A DNA stretch of 64,000 bases from positions 248,001 to 312,000 of the forward strand of contig NZ_PPED02000005.1 of assembly GCF_002899825.2 (NCBI RefSeq), written 5' to 3'. Positions 27,029 through 37,100 of this stretch are shown here, one piece after another; position 1 is the stretch's first letter, and each line of letters starts with the position of its first letter. Below the pieces are notes generated by a model. That model was not told the DNA's origin. It was given only the letters and a program-made list of their open reading frames with translations, and ran no database searches. A program made the position numbers and the translations under genes. The stretch comes from Chryseobacterium phosphatilyticum. GTDB lineage: Bacteria; Bacteroidota; Bacteroidia; Flavobacteriales; Weeksellaceae.

Positions 27029-27433
27029 TTATTTCCCGTCGAAGTTTTTTAATTCGTTGACTGAAATTCCGAATGCATCGGCATATTTTTTCAGTGCAGT
27101 TTCGCTTAGTGTTTTAAAATTTTTGGGTTTAAAATGTCTTTTTACCCTCCATTGCCACATTCCTACATAAGAGGAAAGTACTCCCAGGTCCATTTTATTC
27201 AGCTCCATAAAGTAAACGATCGGGCTTACAATATTATTGGCAACATCTTGTCTGGCTTTCTCAATTCTTTCATAAATGAGTTCCATAGATTCATCCAAAG
27301 CAGCCTTCTTTGCATCCCAGCCTGTGCTGTTTGCGGTAGTGTAGTTGTCATTTTCATCCGTTACATACAGTACTTCAGTCATGTTGGCGGATTTCAGATT
27401 ACTTTCGTCCTGAGGTAGATCTTGTTTTTTCAT
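27029..27433 (-). CDS. Small protein with XRE-like helix-turn-helix C-terminus
   Basis: 134 residues, no signal peptide. The first 70 residues are polar and partly helical. Residues about 71-132 resemble an XRE/Cro-type helix-turn-helix: LGVLSSYVGMWQWRVKRHFKP as the HTH core and LKKYADAFGISVNELKNF as the closing helices typical of that family. It is the first gene of the long minus-strand operon, so it may be a regulator of the cluster or an ACP-like adaptor; I do not recognise a named family. Confidence 0.6.
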   Translation of the reverse strand: MKKQDLPQDESNLKSANMTEVLYVTDENDNYTTANSTGWDAKKAALDESMELIYERIEKARQDVANNIVSPIVYFMELNKMDLGVLSSYVGMWQWRVKRHFKPKNFKTLSETALKKYADAFGISVNELKNFDGK

Positions 27434-27859
27434 CTAAAGAATGTTTAATTTTTTTAGATTCCAGATGAAATGGGGTTCACCTGTTCTGATTCTCTTAATC
27501 AGGTGGCTAAAATAGTGAAAATACATTATATGCAAATCATATGAGGTATGAGGTAGCTATTGCCGTGAAAAAGAGGTAAATCAATGATATTACAATTATT
27601 GTTTCAACAAAATCAAACTTTCTTTTTTGCATTAAAAAAATAAAAAGGTATAAAAAAATCCGGTGAGTTAATTTTTATGCTTGAAAAATTAATGATAACT
27701 ATGGATGATGAGTTTAACTAATCAGGTAGAAACGGATCTTAGAAGCATATTGCCAAAGTTTATCACATGGACTTGTAATAAACAGTCTGTAACAAGTGTC
27801 GTATTATAGCAGACTAATGGTCTTAGAATTTGGATTATAATAACTAACAAATAACAACT
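27434..27859. other. Divergent intergenic region before the long minus-strand operon
   Basis: About 426 bases. On the minus-strand leader there is a possible structured element (CACCT 27478-27482 pairing with AGGTG 27501-27505, with an inner GATT/AATC) and a weaker pair ATCTAAA/TTTAGAT (27432-27459). No exact TAnnTTTG was found on either strand. No gene or RNA recognised. Confidence 0.4.
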
Positions 27860-30772
27860 ATGAAGAAGTTTTTTATTTCTGTTTCGCTTTTCTGTATGAT
27901 AAGTGCTATGGCTCAGAAATTTGACACTCAAAAATTAACCGATGCTCAGGGATATACTTATGAAACGGTGAAGAACGACCAGGCTGGTGTAAGAGTGTAT
28001 ACTTTGAAGAACGGGCTTAAAGTGTATCTGGCCAAAAATGAAGATGCCCCAAGAATTCAGACTTATATTCCTGTAAGAACGGGATCAAATAACGATCCAG
28101 GTGATAATACGGGATTAGCTCATTATCTTGAGCATATGGTTTTCAAGGGAACTTCACATTTGGGAACTCAGGATTGGGCTAAAGAAAAAGCCCTGTTGCA
28201 GCAGATTTCTGATCTTTACGAGCAGCATAAAGCGGAAAAGGATCCCGCAAAGAAAAAAGAACTTTATAAAAAGATTGATGAAGTTTCTTTGGAGGCATCC
28301 AAGTATGCAATTGCCAATGAATATGACAAAGCGATCTCTTCTTTGGGAGCTACGGGTACGAATGCTCATACATGGCTGGATGAAACAGTGTACAAAAACA
28401 ATATTCCTTCCAATGAACTGGAAAAATGGTTAAGAGTTGAAAAGGAACGTTTTTCAGAATTGGTATTACGTCTTTTCCATACGGAATTGGAAGCAGTGTA
28501 TGAGGAATACAACAGAGCACAGGACAATGATGGACGTTTGGTAAACTACGCTCTGATGGAAGCTCTTTTCCCGAAACACCCGAATGGACAGCAAACGACA
28601 ATCGGTACTTCTGAGCACCTGAAAAGTCCTTCAATGGTTGCTATTCATAAGTATTTTGATACATACTATGTTCCTAATAATATGGCAGTAGTATTGGTAG
28701 GAGATATTGATTTTGATAAAACTATAAAATTAGTTGACCAGTATTTTGGTTCTTTTAAATATAAAGAACTTCCTATGAAAAAAATGGTTACTGAGGAACC
28801 GATGACGCAAATTGTTTCCAAAACAGTAAAAAGTCCGTCTACTCCTAGAATGACTATGGCATGGAGAACGGATTCTTACGGAAGCCAGGAAGCAAGATTA
28901 GCAGATGTTGTAGCAGAAATCTTAAGCAACAGGGGAGATGCAGGGCTGATTGACCTTAATATTAACCAAAAGCAGAAGACGCTTGGAGCGGGTGCTTACG
29001 AATCACCATTCAAAATGTATGGTTATTTCGGGCTTACTGTAACTCCGAAAGATGGACAAAGCTTTGATGAGGCTAAGAAATTATTGCTGGACCAACTGAC
29101 TCTTGTGAAAAATGGACAATTTCCGGACTGGATGCTGAAAGCCATTGTCAATGATAAAAAGGTTCAGCGTATGAAAGGATGGGAAACGGCTGACGGATTA
29201 GCTACTGAGCTTTACGATTCTTATATCAAGGGAAGAACATGGGAGCAGGAACTGGATGAGATAAACCAGTACGAAAAGATTACCAAAGCAGATATTGTAA
29301 AGTTTGCAAACGATTTCTTTAAGGATAATTATGTTGTGGTTTATAAAGAAAAAGGAGTCAATGACAAACTGGTCCGTGTACAAAACCCAGGAATTACTCC
29401 GATTAAACTGAACAGAGAAGCACAGTCTCCTTTCTTGAAGGATATTTTAAATACAAAGGTGCCGGAAATCAAACCTGAGTTTATTGACTACAAAACGGCT
29501 ATTCAAACTTCACAGGTAAAAGACAAAACAGTAAGTTTTGTAAAGAATAAATACAACGAGATTGCTCAGGTGAGCTATGTTTTCCCTTTCGGAACGGATA
29601 ATGATAAAGAACTTTCTATTGCGGGAACTCTTTTTGAATATCTGGGTACTGATAAATACAGTCCGGAGCAACTGAAAGAAGAATTCTACAAACTAGGAAT
29701 CAGCTACAGTATCAGAACTTCCAATGATCAGATGATTGTTACTCTAAGTGGCCTTGAAAGCAATATGAAAAAAGGAGTTGAGCTGATGAATCACTGGATG
29801 ACGAATGTAAAAGCGGATAAAGCGATTTATGCTCAAACGGTAAAGACTATTCTGGAAGCAAGAGCTGCAGCTAAGAAAGATAAGGTGAGAATCATGGGTG
29901 CTCTTTCCAATTATGCAAAATATGGTAAAGATTCCAGAATGGCTGATGTGATTTCTAAAGAACGTCTTGAAAGTATTGATGCTACGGAACTCATGAAAAA
30001 AGTGAAGACATTAAACCAATATCCTTATCAGGTTTTCCTTTACGGACAAGATCAGTCAGGATTGGAAAAAGCCGTTAAACCTTTTATCATCAATACAAGT
30101 CTTCAGCCGGCAAAAGCTAAAGAATATGCAGAACCTGCCACTACCGGAAAGGTATATTTCACCAACTATGATATGGTGCAGATGGAAATGGGGAAAGTAG
30201 CCAAAGGAAATCCGGTAAATCTTAACAACTTCGGAAAGGCTAACGTATTTAATGAATATTTTGGAAGAGGATTATCGTCTATCGTTTTCCAGGAAATCAG
30301 AGAAAGTAAGTCGCTGGCTTATACTGCATATGTTTCGTATGCTAATGCTTCGGAAAAAGGACACGCCAACTATATTACCAACTACATTGGAACACAATCC
30401 AATAAACTTCCTCTGGCTGTTAATGCTATGAATGAACTGATGGTAGAGTTACCTCAGATTCCTGCACAGTTTGAAAACTCAAAAGGATCTGCATTGAAAC
30501 AAATTGCATCCAACAGAATCAACAGAACAAATATCTTCTTCAGTCAGTTAGCATTGAAGAAACTGGGTGTTGATTACGATATCAGAAAAGATGTATATTC
30601 TGAAATCCAGAGTCTGAATTTACCAACCCTAACAGGATTCTACAATACAGAGGTGAAACCTGTACAATACAATACTGCCATCATCGGTAAGAAGGAAAAC
30701 CTGAATATGGAGTCTGTTAATAAAATGGGAGAATTCCAGGAAGTATCTCTTGAAGAGATCTTTGGATACTAA
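27860..30772 (+). CDS. M16 (insulinase/pitrilysin) family zinc peptidase
   Basis: 970 residues with a signal peptide (MKKFFISVSLFCMISAMAQ). The N-terminal M16 domain has the inverted zinc motif H88-YL-E91-H92 and a downstream Glu in LEAVYEEYNRAQ as third ligand. A second, non-catalytic M16 half follows from about residue 540 (SFVKNKYNEIAQVSYVFPFG), giving the clam-shell architecture. Periplasmic degradation of small proteins or peptides is expected. It is alone on the plus strand between two minus-strand blocks of the pigment locus and ends with its own terminator; a role in pigment formation is not indicated. Confidence 0.9.
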   Translation: MKKFFISVSLFCMISAMAQKFDTQKLTDAQGYTYETVKNDQAGVRVYTLKNGLKVYLAKNEDAPRIQTYIPVRTGSNNDPGDNTGLAHYLEHMVFKGTSHLGTQDWAKEKALLQQISDLYEQHKAEKDPAKKKELYKKIDEVSLEASKYAIANEYDKAISSLGATGTNAHTWLDETVYKNNIPSNELEKWLRVEKERFSELVLRLFHTELEAVYEEYNRAQDNDGRLVNYALMEALFPKHPNGQQTTIGTSEHLKSPSMVAIHKYFDTYYVPNNMAVVLVGDIDFDKTIKLVDQYFGSFKYKELPMKKMVTEEPMTQIVSKTVKSPSTPRMTMAWRTDSYGSQEARLADVVAEILSNRGDAGLIDLNINQKQKTLGAGAYESPFKMYGYFGLTVTPKDGQSFDEAKKLLLDQLTLVKNGQFPDWMLKAIVNDKKVQRMKGWETADGLATELYDSYIKGRTWEQELDEINQYEKITKADIVKFANDFFKDNYVVVYKEKGVNDKLVRVQNPGITPIKLNREAQSPFLKDILNTKVPEIKPEFIDYKTAIQTSQVKDKTVSFVKNKYNEIAQVSYVFPFGTDNDKELSIAGTLFEYLGTDKYSPEQLKEEFYKLGISYSIRTSNDQMIVTLSGLESNMKKGVELMNHWMTNVKADKAIYAQTVKTILEARAAAKKDKVRIMGALSNYAKYGKDSRMADVISKERLESIDATELMKKVKTLNQYPYQVFLYGQDQSGLEKAVKPFIINTSLQPAKAKEYAEPATTGKVYFTNYDMVQMEMGKVAKGNPVNLNNFGKANVFNEYFGRGLSSIVFQEIRESKSLAYTAYVSYANASEKGHANYITNYIGTQSNKLPLAVNAMNELMVELPQIPAQFENSKGSALKQIASNRINRTNIFFSQLALKKLGVDYDIRKDVYSEIQSLNLPTLTGFYNTEVKPVQYNTAIIGKKENLNMESVNKMGEFQEVSLEEIFGY

Positions 30773-30792
30773 TATTTTATTTTTAACTATAG

Positions 30793-30825
30793 AAAAGTGG
30801 GGCAGAACGCTCCACTTTTTTGTTT
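30793..30825 (+). terminator. Intrinsic terminator of the M16 peptidase gene
   Basis: Stem AAAGTGG / CCACTTT with a short inner GC pair and a T-run, 20 bases after the stop codon. Confidence 0.8.
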
Positions 30826-30871
30826 AAACAAAGGATTTGGCTGATAGCTTATGTTCCACGGATTTGTATAA

Positions 30872-30887
30872 TGTTTCACGTGAAATA
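30872..30887. promoter_or_regulatory. parS-like site (ParB/Spo0J binding)
   Basis: TGTTTCACGTGAAATA differs at one position from the widely conserved chromosomal parS TGTTTCACGTGAAACA. Twenty bases upstream, TGTTCCACG (30852-30860) looks like a further half-site. It lies in an intergenic region between convergent genes. If real, it places the window in the replication-origin half of the chromosome. Confidence 0.6.
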
Positions 30888-30993
30888 TGTTGTTGTTTAA
30901 AGATGAAAACCGCAAATATTTCCACGAATATCCACCATCATTTGTACTTTCTTTAATGGCTGGTTTGCCAAGGCTGGGAGTATATCAATAGGA

Positions 30994-31051
30994 GTGGGCT
31001 TTAGCCCACCTGAATAAAGAATAGAATTCATCATCCGGCTTTAGCCAAAAC
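30994..31051. repeat. REP-like palindromes with GGCTTTAGCC core
   Basis: A perfect 16-base palindrome GTGGGCTTTAGCCCAC (30994-31009), followed 30 bases on by a second copy of the core, CCGGCTTTAGCCAAAACC (31034-31051). Extragenic palindromes with this core are, from memory, frequent in Chryseobacterium-like genomes. Between convergent genes, as usual for REP elements. Confidence 0.6.
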
Positions 31052-31110
31052 CTAATGATCTTGTACATATTTATATTTTGTTCAGTAAGAAGTATTAACC
31101 ATTGAAAAAC

Positions 31111-31133
31111 AAAAAGCCGCACAACAGTGCGGC
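31111..31133 (-). terminator. Terminator of the dar/MMPL minus-strand operon
   Basis: Read on the minus strand: seven-base stem GCCGCAC with AACA/TGTT loop and GTGCGGC, followed by TTTTTG. Lies 25 bases after the stop of the last dehydratase-like gene. Confidence 0.9.
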
Positions 31134-31157
31134 TTCCATTATATTTTCTTTTCACTT

Positions 31158-31601
31158 TTATGATTCTATCTCCTGAATGAACAGATTGATTTCTGCTCTG
31201 ATCAATAATTGGCCATTATTAAATGTTTCACAGAAGATATGACAGATGTTTTCAAACTGAGAAATGAGCGAGGCTTTGGAAATGATAGTATCATTCACTT
31301 TTGGAAGGGCAAAAATTTCAATTTTTTTGATATTGGTGATAAAGCCTATCACCTTGGTATCTGCCTCCGGATTTTCGAAAAAGCTTTGTCCGAGAATGGA
31401 GGAGCACGTTTGTGCAAGATTTTCAATTAATCCGGCTTCCACAAACTCATTGTTGTGAACAAATATATTATCTTCTTTAATTTCAAAGGAAGTCATCACT
31501 TTTTCTTTGGTCAGTTCCAGAATATAGTCTGCCATTAACATCGGATCGCGATGTGGTAAAAAGTTGTGTATATTGATGATGTTGTCTTCCTTTATTTCCA
31601 T
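31158..31601 (-). CDS. Hotdog dehydratase-like protein with His-Glu pair
   Basis: 147 residues. LPHRDPMLMADYI (His17) resembles the FabZ LPHRYPFLLVDR motif, and GLIENLAQ (Glu60) corresponds to the FabZ catalytic Glu in E-x-MAQ. A 3-hydroxyacyl-ACP dehydratase of the ApeP kind is likely. Its gene follows a homologous one (31608-32039) after six bases; the two probably form a heterodimer. Confidence 0.75.
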   Translation of the reverse strand: MEIKEDNIINIHNFLPHRDPMLMADYILELTKEKVMTSFEIKEDNIFVHNNEFVEAGLIENLAQTCSSILGQSFFENPEADTKVIGFITNIKKIEIFALPKVNDTIISKASLISQFENICHIFCETFNNGQLLIRAEINLFIQEIES

Positions 31602-31607
31602 TTTCTG

Positions 31608-32039
31608 TTATTTTACAGCGGTTTTCATTTGAGACTTTGCGATTACATTTCCATTCAGTTTTGTAACGATATCTACCAGGGTTACTCCCATTACTTCATT
31701 GAGGATGGTTACCTCTGATATCAGTTGATCTCCTATTTCTGGTAGTATCTCAGCTTCAAAAGATTTGATAGCACCAATGTATCCGGTTGGGGCATCTTTT
31801 CCTAGCAGGTAGTATTTGTATCCTGTATGTAAAGCTACGCTCTGTGCCTGATGCTCGATCAGCCCGGAAGCCTGAAACTGTCCGTCCTGAATAAACAGGT
31901 TATCTTCTTGTATTTCAAATCCCGAAATAATATGATTCTCCGAATATTCGGATAACTCTTGTACCATGACAAAAGGAAATCGCTGTGGAATAAGGCTTTC
32001 AACAAAATTTTTATCGGATGTTGGCAATCTGTTTTCCAT
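31608..32039 (-). CDS. Hotdog dehydratase-like protein lacking the catalytic His
   Basis: 143 residues from ATG 32039, which shares one base with the darB stop (TAATG). LIPQRFPFVMVQEL aligns with the FabZ LPHR motif but has Gln19 in place of His. Glu62 in GLIEHQAQ is kept. Probably a non-catalytic partner for the neighbouring hotdog protein, or a dehydratase using other residues. The longer start at 32063 is less likely because it lies inside darB. Confidence 0.7.
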   Translation of the reverse strand: MENRLPTSDKNFVESLIPQRFPFVMVQELSEYSENHIISGFEIQEDNLFIQDGQFQASGLIEHQAQSVALHTGYKYYLLGKDAPTGYIGAIKSFEAEILPEIGDQLISEVTILNEVMGVTLVDIVTKLNGNVIAKSQMKTAVK

Positions 32040-33178
32040 TAGCAAACGGTTAATAATGAACAAGAATACGCAAATCTTCCACTTTCAGGGACACAAAGAA
32101 GTACTTTTTCTCCTTTTTTCAATGTTCCTGAGTTCATTAATTCTTCCAATGCGATGAAGATTGATCCGGCACCGATATTTCCGACATCAGAAAGATTGTA
32201 GAACCATTTTTCCCAAGGGAAGTCCATTCCTTTTTTTGCAAACTCTTCTTTTAAGCCTTCTTTGAAATAGCCGGAAGAGATATGTGCCAAAACGTGATCT
32301 ATTTTTTCAGGATCCAGATTGTGTTTATCGAAAGAAGATCTCAAACTTTCTGCTCCTTTTACCAAAATATATTTGTCCAGAATTTTAGTGTCCTGCTTGA
32401 TGGCAAAAATAGATTGTCTCAACCATTCGTCAGAAGGGTAGTCTGCCCATGATTTTAGGCTTCCGTCCTCCTGCTTTTCACACCCGGCATACATACATGC
32501 TTCAATCTCGTGGGCATAAGAATAGAAATCAATAAATTCAATTTTTAAAGAGATTCCGTTTTCTCTTGGTTTATTTTCTAATAAAAAAGATCCCGCTCCG
32601 TCAGAAAGCATCCATCTCAGGAATTCTCTTTTGAAGGCAATGATGGGTCTTTCTTCTAATAATTTTAAATTTTCAGCTTCGTGGTTGAATTTATCTGCAG
32701 TCATCCATGAAGACATTCTTTCGGAGCCTGCACAAACTGCATTCTCCTGTACACCGGCTTTTACGGAAAGGAATCCATAGTTTAAGGCATTCATTCCTGA
32801 ATTGCAAAGTCCTGTTGAGGTATTAATTTCAATAGATTTTCCGATATTCAGTTCACCATGTACCATAGAAGCATGTGAAGGCTGAATCTGATCCGGGGAA
32901 GTTGTTCCTACTGATAATAATTTCATGTCCGCCTTTTTGAAATTTTCGTCAAAAAGTCCTTCTATTGCTTTTGCTGTAAGTTGCGCATTAGTATGCGTAG
33001 GATTTCCCTCCTTATCTAAAGCGTAATATCTTGTGGTAATTTTGTTGTTTCTTAAAATAAGCGATCTTGCTTTAGAGGGCGCATCATTGATAAGCCCAAG
33101 ATAAGTCTCCATTTCATCATTCGCTACCGGCTCATTGGGTAAGTATTTTGATGCTTTTGTTATAAATACGTCGTACAT
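32039..33178 (-). CDS. darB: DarB: ketosynthase III-type dialkylresorcinol/cyclohexanedione synthase
   Basis: 379 residues with the KAS III triad Cys125 (STGLCNSG), His299 (VLAHISSG) and Asn334 (DVGNIGAG). DarB enzymes join two acyl thioesters to a 2,5-dialkylcyclohexane-1,3-dione, the precursor of the resorcinol half of flexirubins (known from characterised DarB proteins). FabH is the alternative, but the length above 370, the GLCNSG motif and the darA neighbour favour DarB. One base from darA. Confidence 0.85.
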   Translation of the reverse strand: MYDVFITKASKYLPNEPVANDEMETYLGLINDAPSKARSLILRNNKITTRYYALDKEGNPTHTNAQLTAKAIEGLFDENFKKADMKLLSVGTTSPDQIQPSHASMVHGELNIGKSIEINTSTGLCNSGMNALNYGFLSVKAGVQENAVCAGSERMSSWMTADKFNHEAENLKLLEERPIIAFKREFLRWMLSDGAGSFLLENKPRENGISLKIEFIDFYSYAHEIEACMYAGCEKQEDGSLKSWADYPSDEWLRQSIFAIKQDTKILDKYILVKGAESLRSSFDKHNLDPEKIDHVLAHISSGYFKEGLKEEFAKKGMDFPWEKWFYNLSDVGNIGAGSIFIALEELMNSGTLKKGEKVLLCVPESGRFAYSCSLLTVC

Positions 33179-33179
33179 T

Positions 33180-34094
33180 CTATTTTAAATTAATTCCTTG
33201 TAAATATTTTTTCTGCTTTTGTCTTTTAAACCAAAATATAGGGGTTGTGAGAAGGTGTAAGACTAGCACGACAGGTGAGATGATCCATATCGCTGCCATC
33301 AAATATACCTTAAAGAATTTTATCAGCAATGGGCGTTTCTCTTTTTTCTTTATAATCAGATTAGACCAAACGGTGAAAATTTTATTCCCTACCTTTTCTA
33401 CACGTACCAAAAATGCTCTGATTTCAATGGCTCCATTTTTAACAAGTTCCGGCTGCAAGCTGTTCAGATCATTGTTTTTGATGTGTCTTTCTATAATCTC
33501 ACCATATTTTACAGAGCCTGTAATTTCAGCATGTGAGATTCCTGCTGCAGGAAGTATTCCTGATTTTTCTTTCTGACCAGTTGTCAGCCAGCGAAGAATG
33601 GTCAGTACGCTGGTGTAGTTATCGTGCCTGTCTACCAGTGCTATATTTCCGACCAGTTGTGCTTGTAAGTCTCTTAAATATACTTTGAGCTTTTCCTGGG
33701 ATAACATCCACATATTTCGGGTTCCGGAAATGGTTACTACCGGAGTATCCTTAAGAATACGCTCAGCATAACCACTCTTCAGAAATGAAATAATGGGAAT
33801 AGATGGTGTGAGATACCATACCTGATACCCAAACAGGATGAGGTCATATTTTTTATTTAAAATTTCTTCCGAAGGAGGATATATTTCTTTAGGAATCTGT
33901 AAATAAGACTCTGGGAAAGTATTGAAAAAAACATCACCTGGCCATGGAAAAGGAAAATCTTCTTTTAATTTGATATTATAAAAGGTAATATCATATTCCT
34001 CTTTTTTTGCTTCAAAAGGCTTGGCTATATTCTTCACAATATCCTCCAATTGGCCGGTTTGAGAATAATATATTACAAGTATGTTCTTTTTCAT
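33180..34094 (-). CDS. darA: DarA: flavodoxin-like aromatase of dialkylresorcinol synthesis
   Basis: 304 residues with an N-terminal flavodoxin-like domain (IYYSQTGQ, residues 8-15, FMN phosphate loop; LFGYQVWYLTPS and TISGTRNMW as further FMN-site elements) and a C-terminal membrane-associated helix (about 262-285). DarA oxidises the cyclohexanedione made by DarB to the aromatic dialkylresorcinol. The call rests on the fold, length and the strict darA-darB neighbourhood. A possible promoter lies just upstream. Confidence 0.82.
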   Translation of the reverse strand: MKKNILVIYYSQTGQLEDIVKNIAKPFEAKKEEYDITFYNIKLKEDFPFPWPGDVFFNTFPESYLQIPKEIYPPSEEILNKKYDLILFGYQVWYLTPSIPIISFLKSGYAERILKDTPVVTISGTRNMWMLSQEKLKVYLRDLQAQLVGNIALVDRHDNYTSVLTILRWLTTGQKEKSGILPAAGISHAEITGSVKYGEIIERHIKNNDLNSLQPELVKNGAIEIRAFLVRVEKVGNKIFTVWSNLIIKKKEKRPLLIKFFKVYLMAAIWIISPVVLVLHLLTTPIFWFKRQKQKKYLQGINLK

Positions 34095-34113
34095 GTGATT
34101 TCTTTAGTGTTTA

Positions 34114-34121
34114 CAAAAATA
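34114..34121 (-). promoter_or_regulatory. Possible internal -7 box before darA
   Basis: TATTTTTG on the minus strand, an exact TAnnTTTG match 20 bases before the darA ATG. No -33 element is seen, and darA could also be read through from the MMPL gene 42 bases upstream. Confidence 0.4.
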
Positions 34122-34136
34122 TGTTTTTCATATTTA

Positions 34137-37100
34137 TTATTTAGCTTTAAATACTTTTAGTGAGTCAGAGCTATATTCAAGTATATAATCTTCATTTTCA
34201 AATGAGAGATTCCTTGTGTTGACAAAAATAATAGTTTGAGGAAAAGTCTGAAGACTATCCATCTTAAAATGATCATCTGAAATCAGGAGTACATCAATAT
34301 TTTTATTCACTTCGGACCTCTCTTTTATATAATGTATTTTTCTTTTTTTTACCAGGTAACTTTGAGCTGCTATTTCTCTTTTATTATCATCTCTGATCCA
34401 TGAGAAAATTTTCCGGCTTGCCTGATATAAAGTTAATAAAGCATCTTTCTGGCCAAAGTCATCTCCAATATGCAAAATATTGACATCATTGGGAATGTGT
34501 TTGTTGAGTTCAAAATAAACAGACTTATTGATTTTAAAGTCATTTTTAACTTCCTGAACGACTTCGGTGTCTTTATATAAATAGCTCAGGAACAGTTTCT
34601 TTTTGAAATAATTTTCATCTTCAATTTCAGATCTCAGTTCTGCAAACTTTTCTCTGAAGTAAGCATTGATCTTTTTGGTTCTTTCCGAATAATTTTTTCC
34701 AAAACTAAGGTCTTCCTTACTGATTCGGTCACCCACTTTTACAGTAATACTTCCGTCATAGATAATAAAATCACCTTTGGGGAGTACTTCGGAATTTCCA
34801 TGGATATAAATGGGAAGGATATCCAGACCAAACTGTTCGGCCAAATAAAATGCTCCTTTATGAAAGCGTTTTACATCATTAGTGTAGGAACGCTCTGCTT
34901 CAGGAAAAACGACAAGGGAGTATCCTTGTTCAATTTTTTCTTTGAGTTTTTCCATTCCATTTTCTATGCCTTGAGAAACGGGGAAAAAGCCCAATGCACG
35001 AACCAGTTTTCCAAAAACAGGCGACTGGTATACCCAATCGTTGACCAGGTAGATGATTTTGTGAGTGGCCATTGCGATGGCTAATGTATCCAGAAAAGAG
35101 GTGTGATTGGCAATAATCACTGCGGGTTTGCTGAAATCTTCAGAGGGGTTATTAATAACTCTCTTCTTTACAAATGGATTGGAGTATAATACAGAGGTTA
35201 AAAAATGAGCCATGAGCAGTTTAATCACGTCTAATGTTTTTCCCTTAGAATTTTTGACAAAGAAACTTCCGAGTACTGAAAATATAAAACCTCCGAGTCC
35301 GTAGTAAAAAAATGAAATGATAGAATTTAAAAACAATCTGAAAGTAATAGGGGAAAGCCCCTTTTTTGCTCTGTTGGTAATCAGTAACCTGAACCAGAAA
35401 GGATATAAGGTAGAGGTAATGATAATTACAGAAAACATTCCGATCAAAGCAACCAGTGCCAAAGAATGTAAAGCCGGATGTTTGGCAAAAATCAACGAGC
35501 CAATGGAAAGGATTGTTGTGAAGACTGCAAGAATGATTGAGGTTCTGTACGTAGGCAATTCATTTTTCCCTTTGGTATGTTCCTTTTGCATAGCCTGAGT
35601 GAGGAAAATACTGAAGTCATCTCCCACACCAAAAACCAGAGTACATACAACAGTGCTGAAAATATTTAATTCCAATCCCAGAAAATAAAGAATTCCGGCA
35701 GTGACCACTCCGGTCAAAACAATGGGAAACATGGTGAGAACCGTTAACTCAAAATTTCTGAAAAATATGATAATGGTTAAGATAATGGCCAATAGCGAAT
35801 AATTGATCAGGGTGCTGAAATCTCTTTTTAACAAGCCTAAGAAATTTTCATTCATTTGCTGACGGTCAATAGCAATGGCATCGTGTTTTTTTTCAACATC
35901 CTTTATGAAAGAATCTCTTTTGTTTTCACTAACCTTCACAACATTGGAAACGGTATAAAATCCCTTTTCATTATTCAGAAATTCAGAAATCTGTAATGCT
36001 TTTACTTTTTGATACTCTTTGAGCTGTAGTGTAGAATAGTTTTTGTTTAGTGTCTCATTGAAGTTATCAAATGCAGAGCTATTAAACCCAAATCGGGTTC
36101 CATTACTGACCAACTCTGATAGGGTTTGACTCTTTTTATTTTGACTCCAAAAAGCTTTCCATTCTTTAATTTTATTTTGTTGATCCTTTTCAGAAAGAAC
36201 AACGTTTCCTATGGAATTATAACTTAGTATTTTACCTTCTTTCTTTTCTTTTTCAAGGAAGCTACTCAGTTGTGAATTTCTGGCCAGGGCTTCCTCCTCA
36301 GAATTTCCATAAGAGATGGTATAAATAGATTTTGAGGTAATGTCTGAAAGTTTTTGAAGCTTGGCTTCACTGATTTTCAGCTCTTTTGGGATATAATTCA
36401 ATTCGCCAATATCTTCATTGAAACCGACATGTCTGAATCCAAACAGGCAGGCAATGATAATGACAGAACATCCAATAATTAAAGGTTTATTTTTTTCATA
36501 GGGATATGAACCAATTCTATCTATAAAATTTGTATGGTGCTTTTCCGTTGTTTTTTTAGGCCTATAAAGCTGAGGAACAATGATCAATGCACTGATGGAA
36601 GATAAGATAACGGTGATGGCTGCGAAAAGTCCCAGATCTTTTAGCGCTTCAGAACGAACAAATACCAGACAAAGAAATGAAACGGCGGTTGTTGCACTGC
36701 TTAGAATGATAGGTTGGGTAATTTCTTTGTAAAGCTCCTCAATATTATTGTTGTGTTTATAATGAGTAAGAATATGCAGGGCATAGTCTATGGTGATTCC
36801 AATGAGAATAGCTCCTACACTTAAGGAGATCGCTGAAATCTTATCTTTAATAAAATATAAAACCAATAAAGCCAGTAATACTGAAAAAACAGTTGGGAGA
36901 AAAACAATAACCGGAGTAAGGAAATTCCTGAAATAATAAATCAAAAGAACCAGTAATACTGTCATAGAAATCATTACTGTATTCTGAATATCCTTTTTAA
37001 TTTGCTTTGCATTGGCAACTGCAATTACAGGAGAGCCAAAATAGCTGATTTCTGTTTTACCCTTAAACTGTGTATTGATATGATCTTTTATCATATTCAG

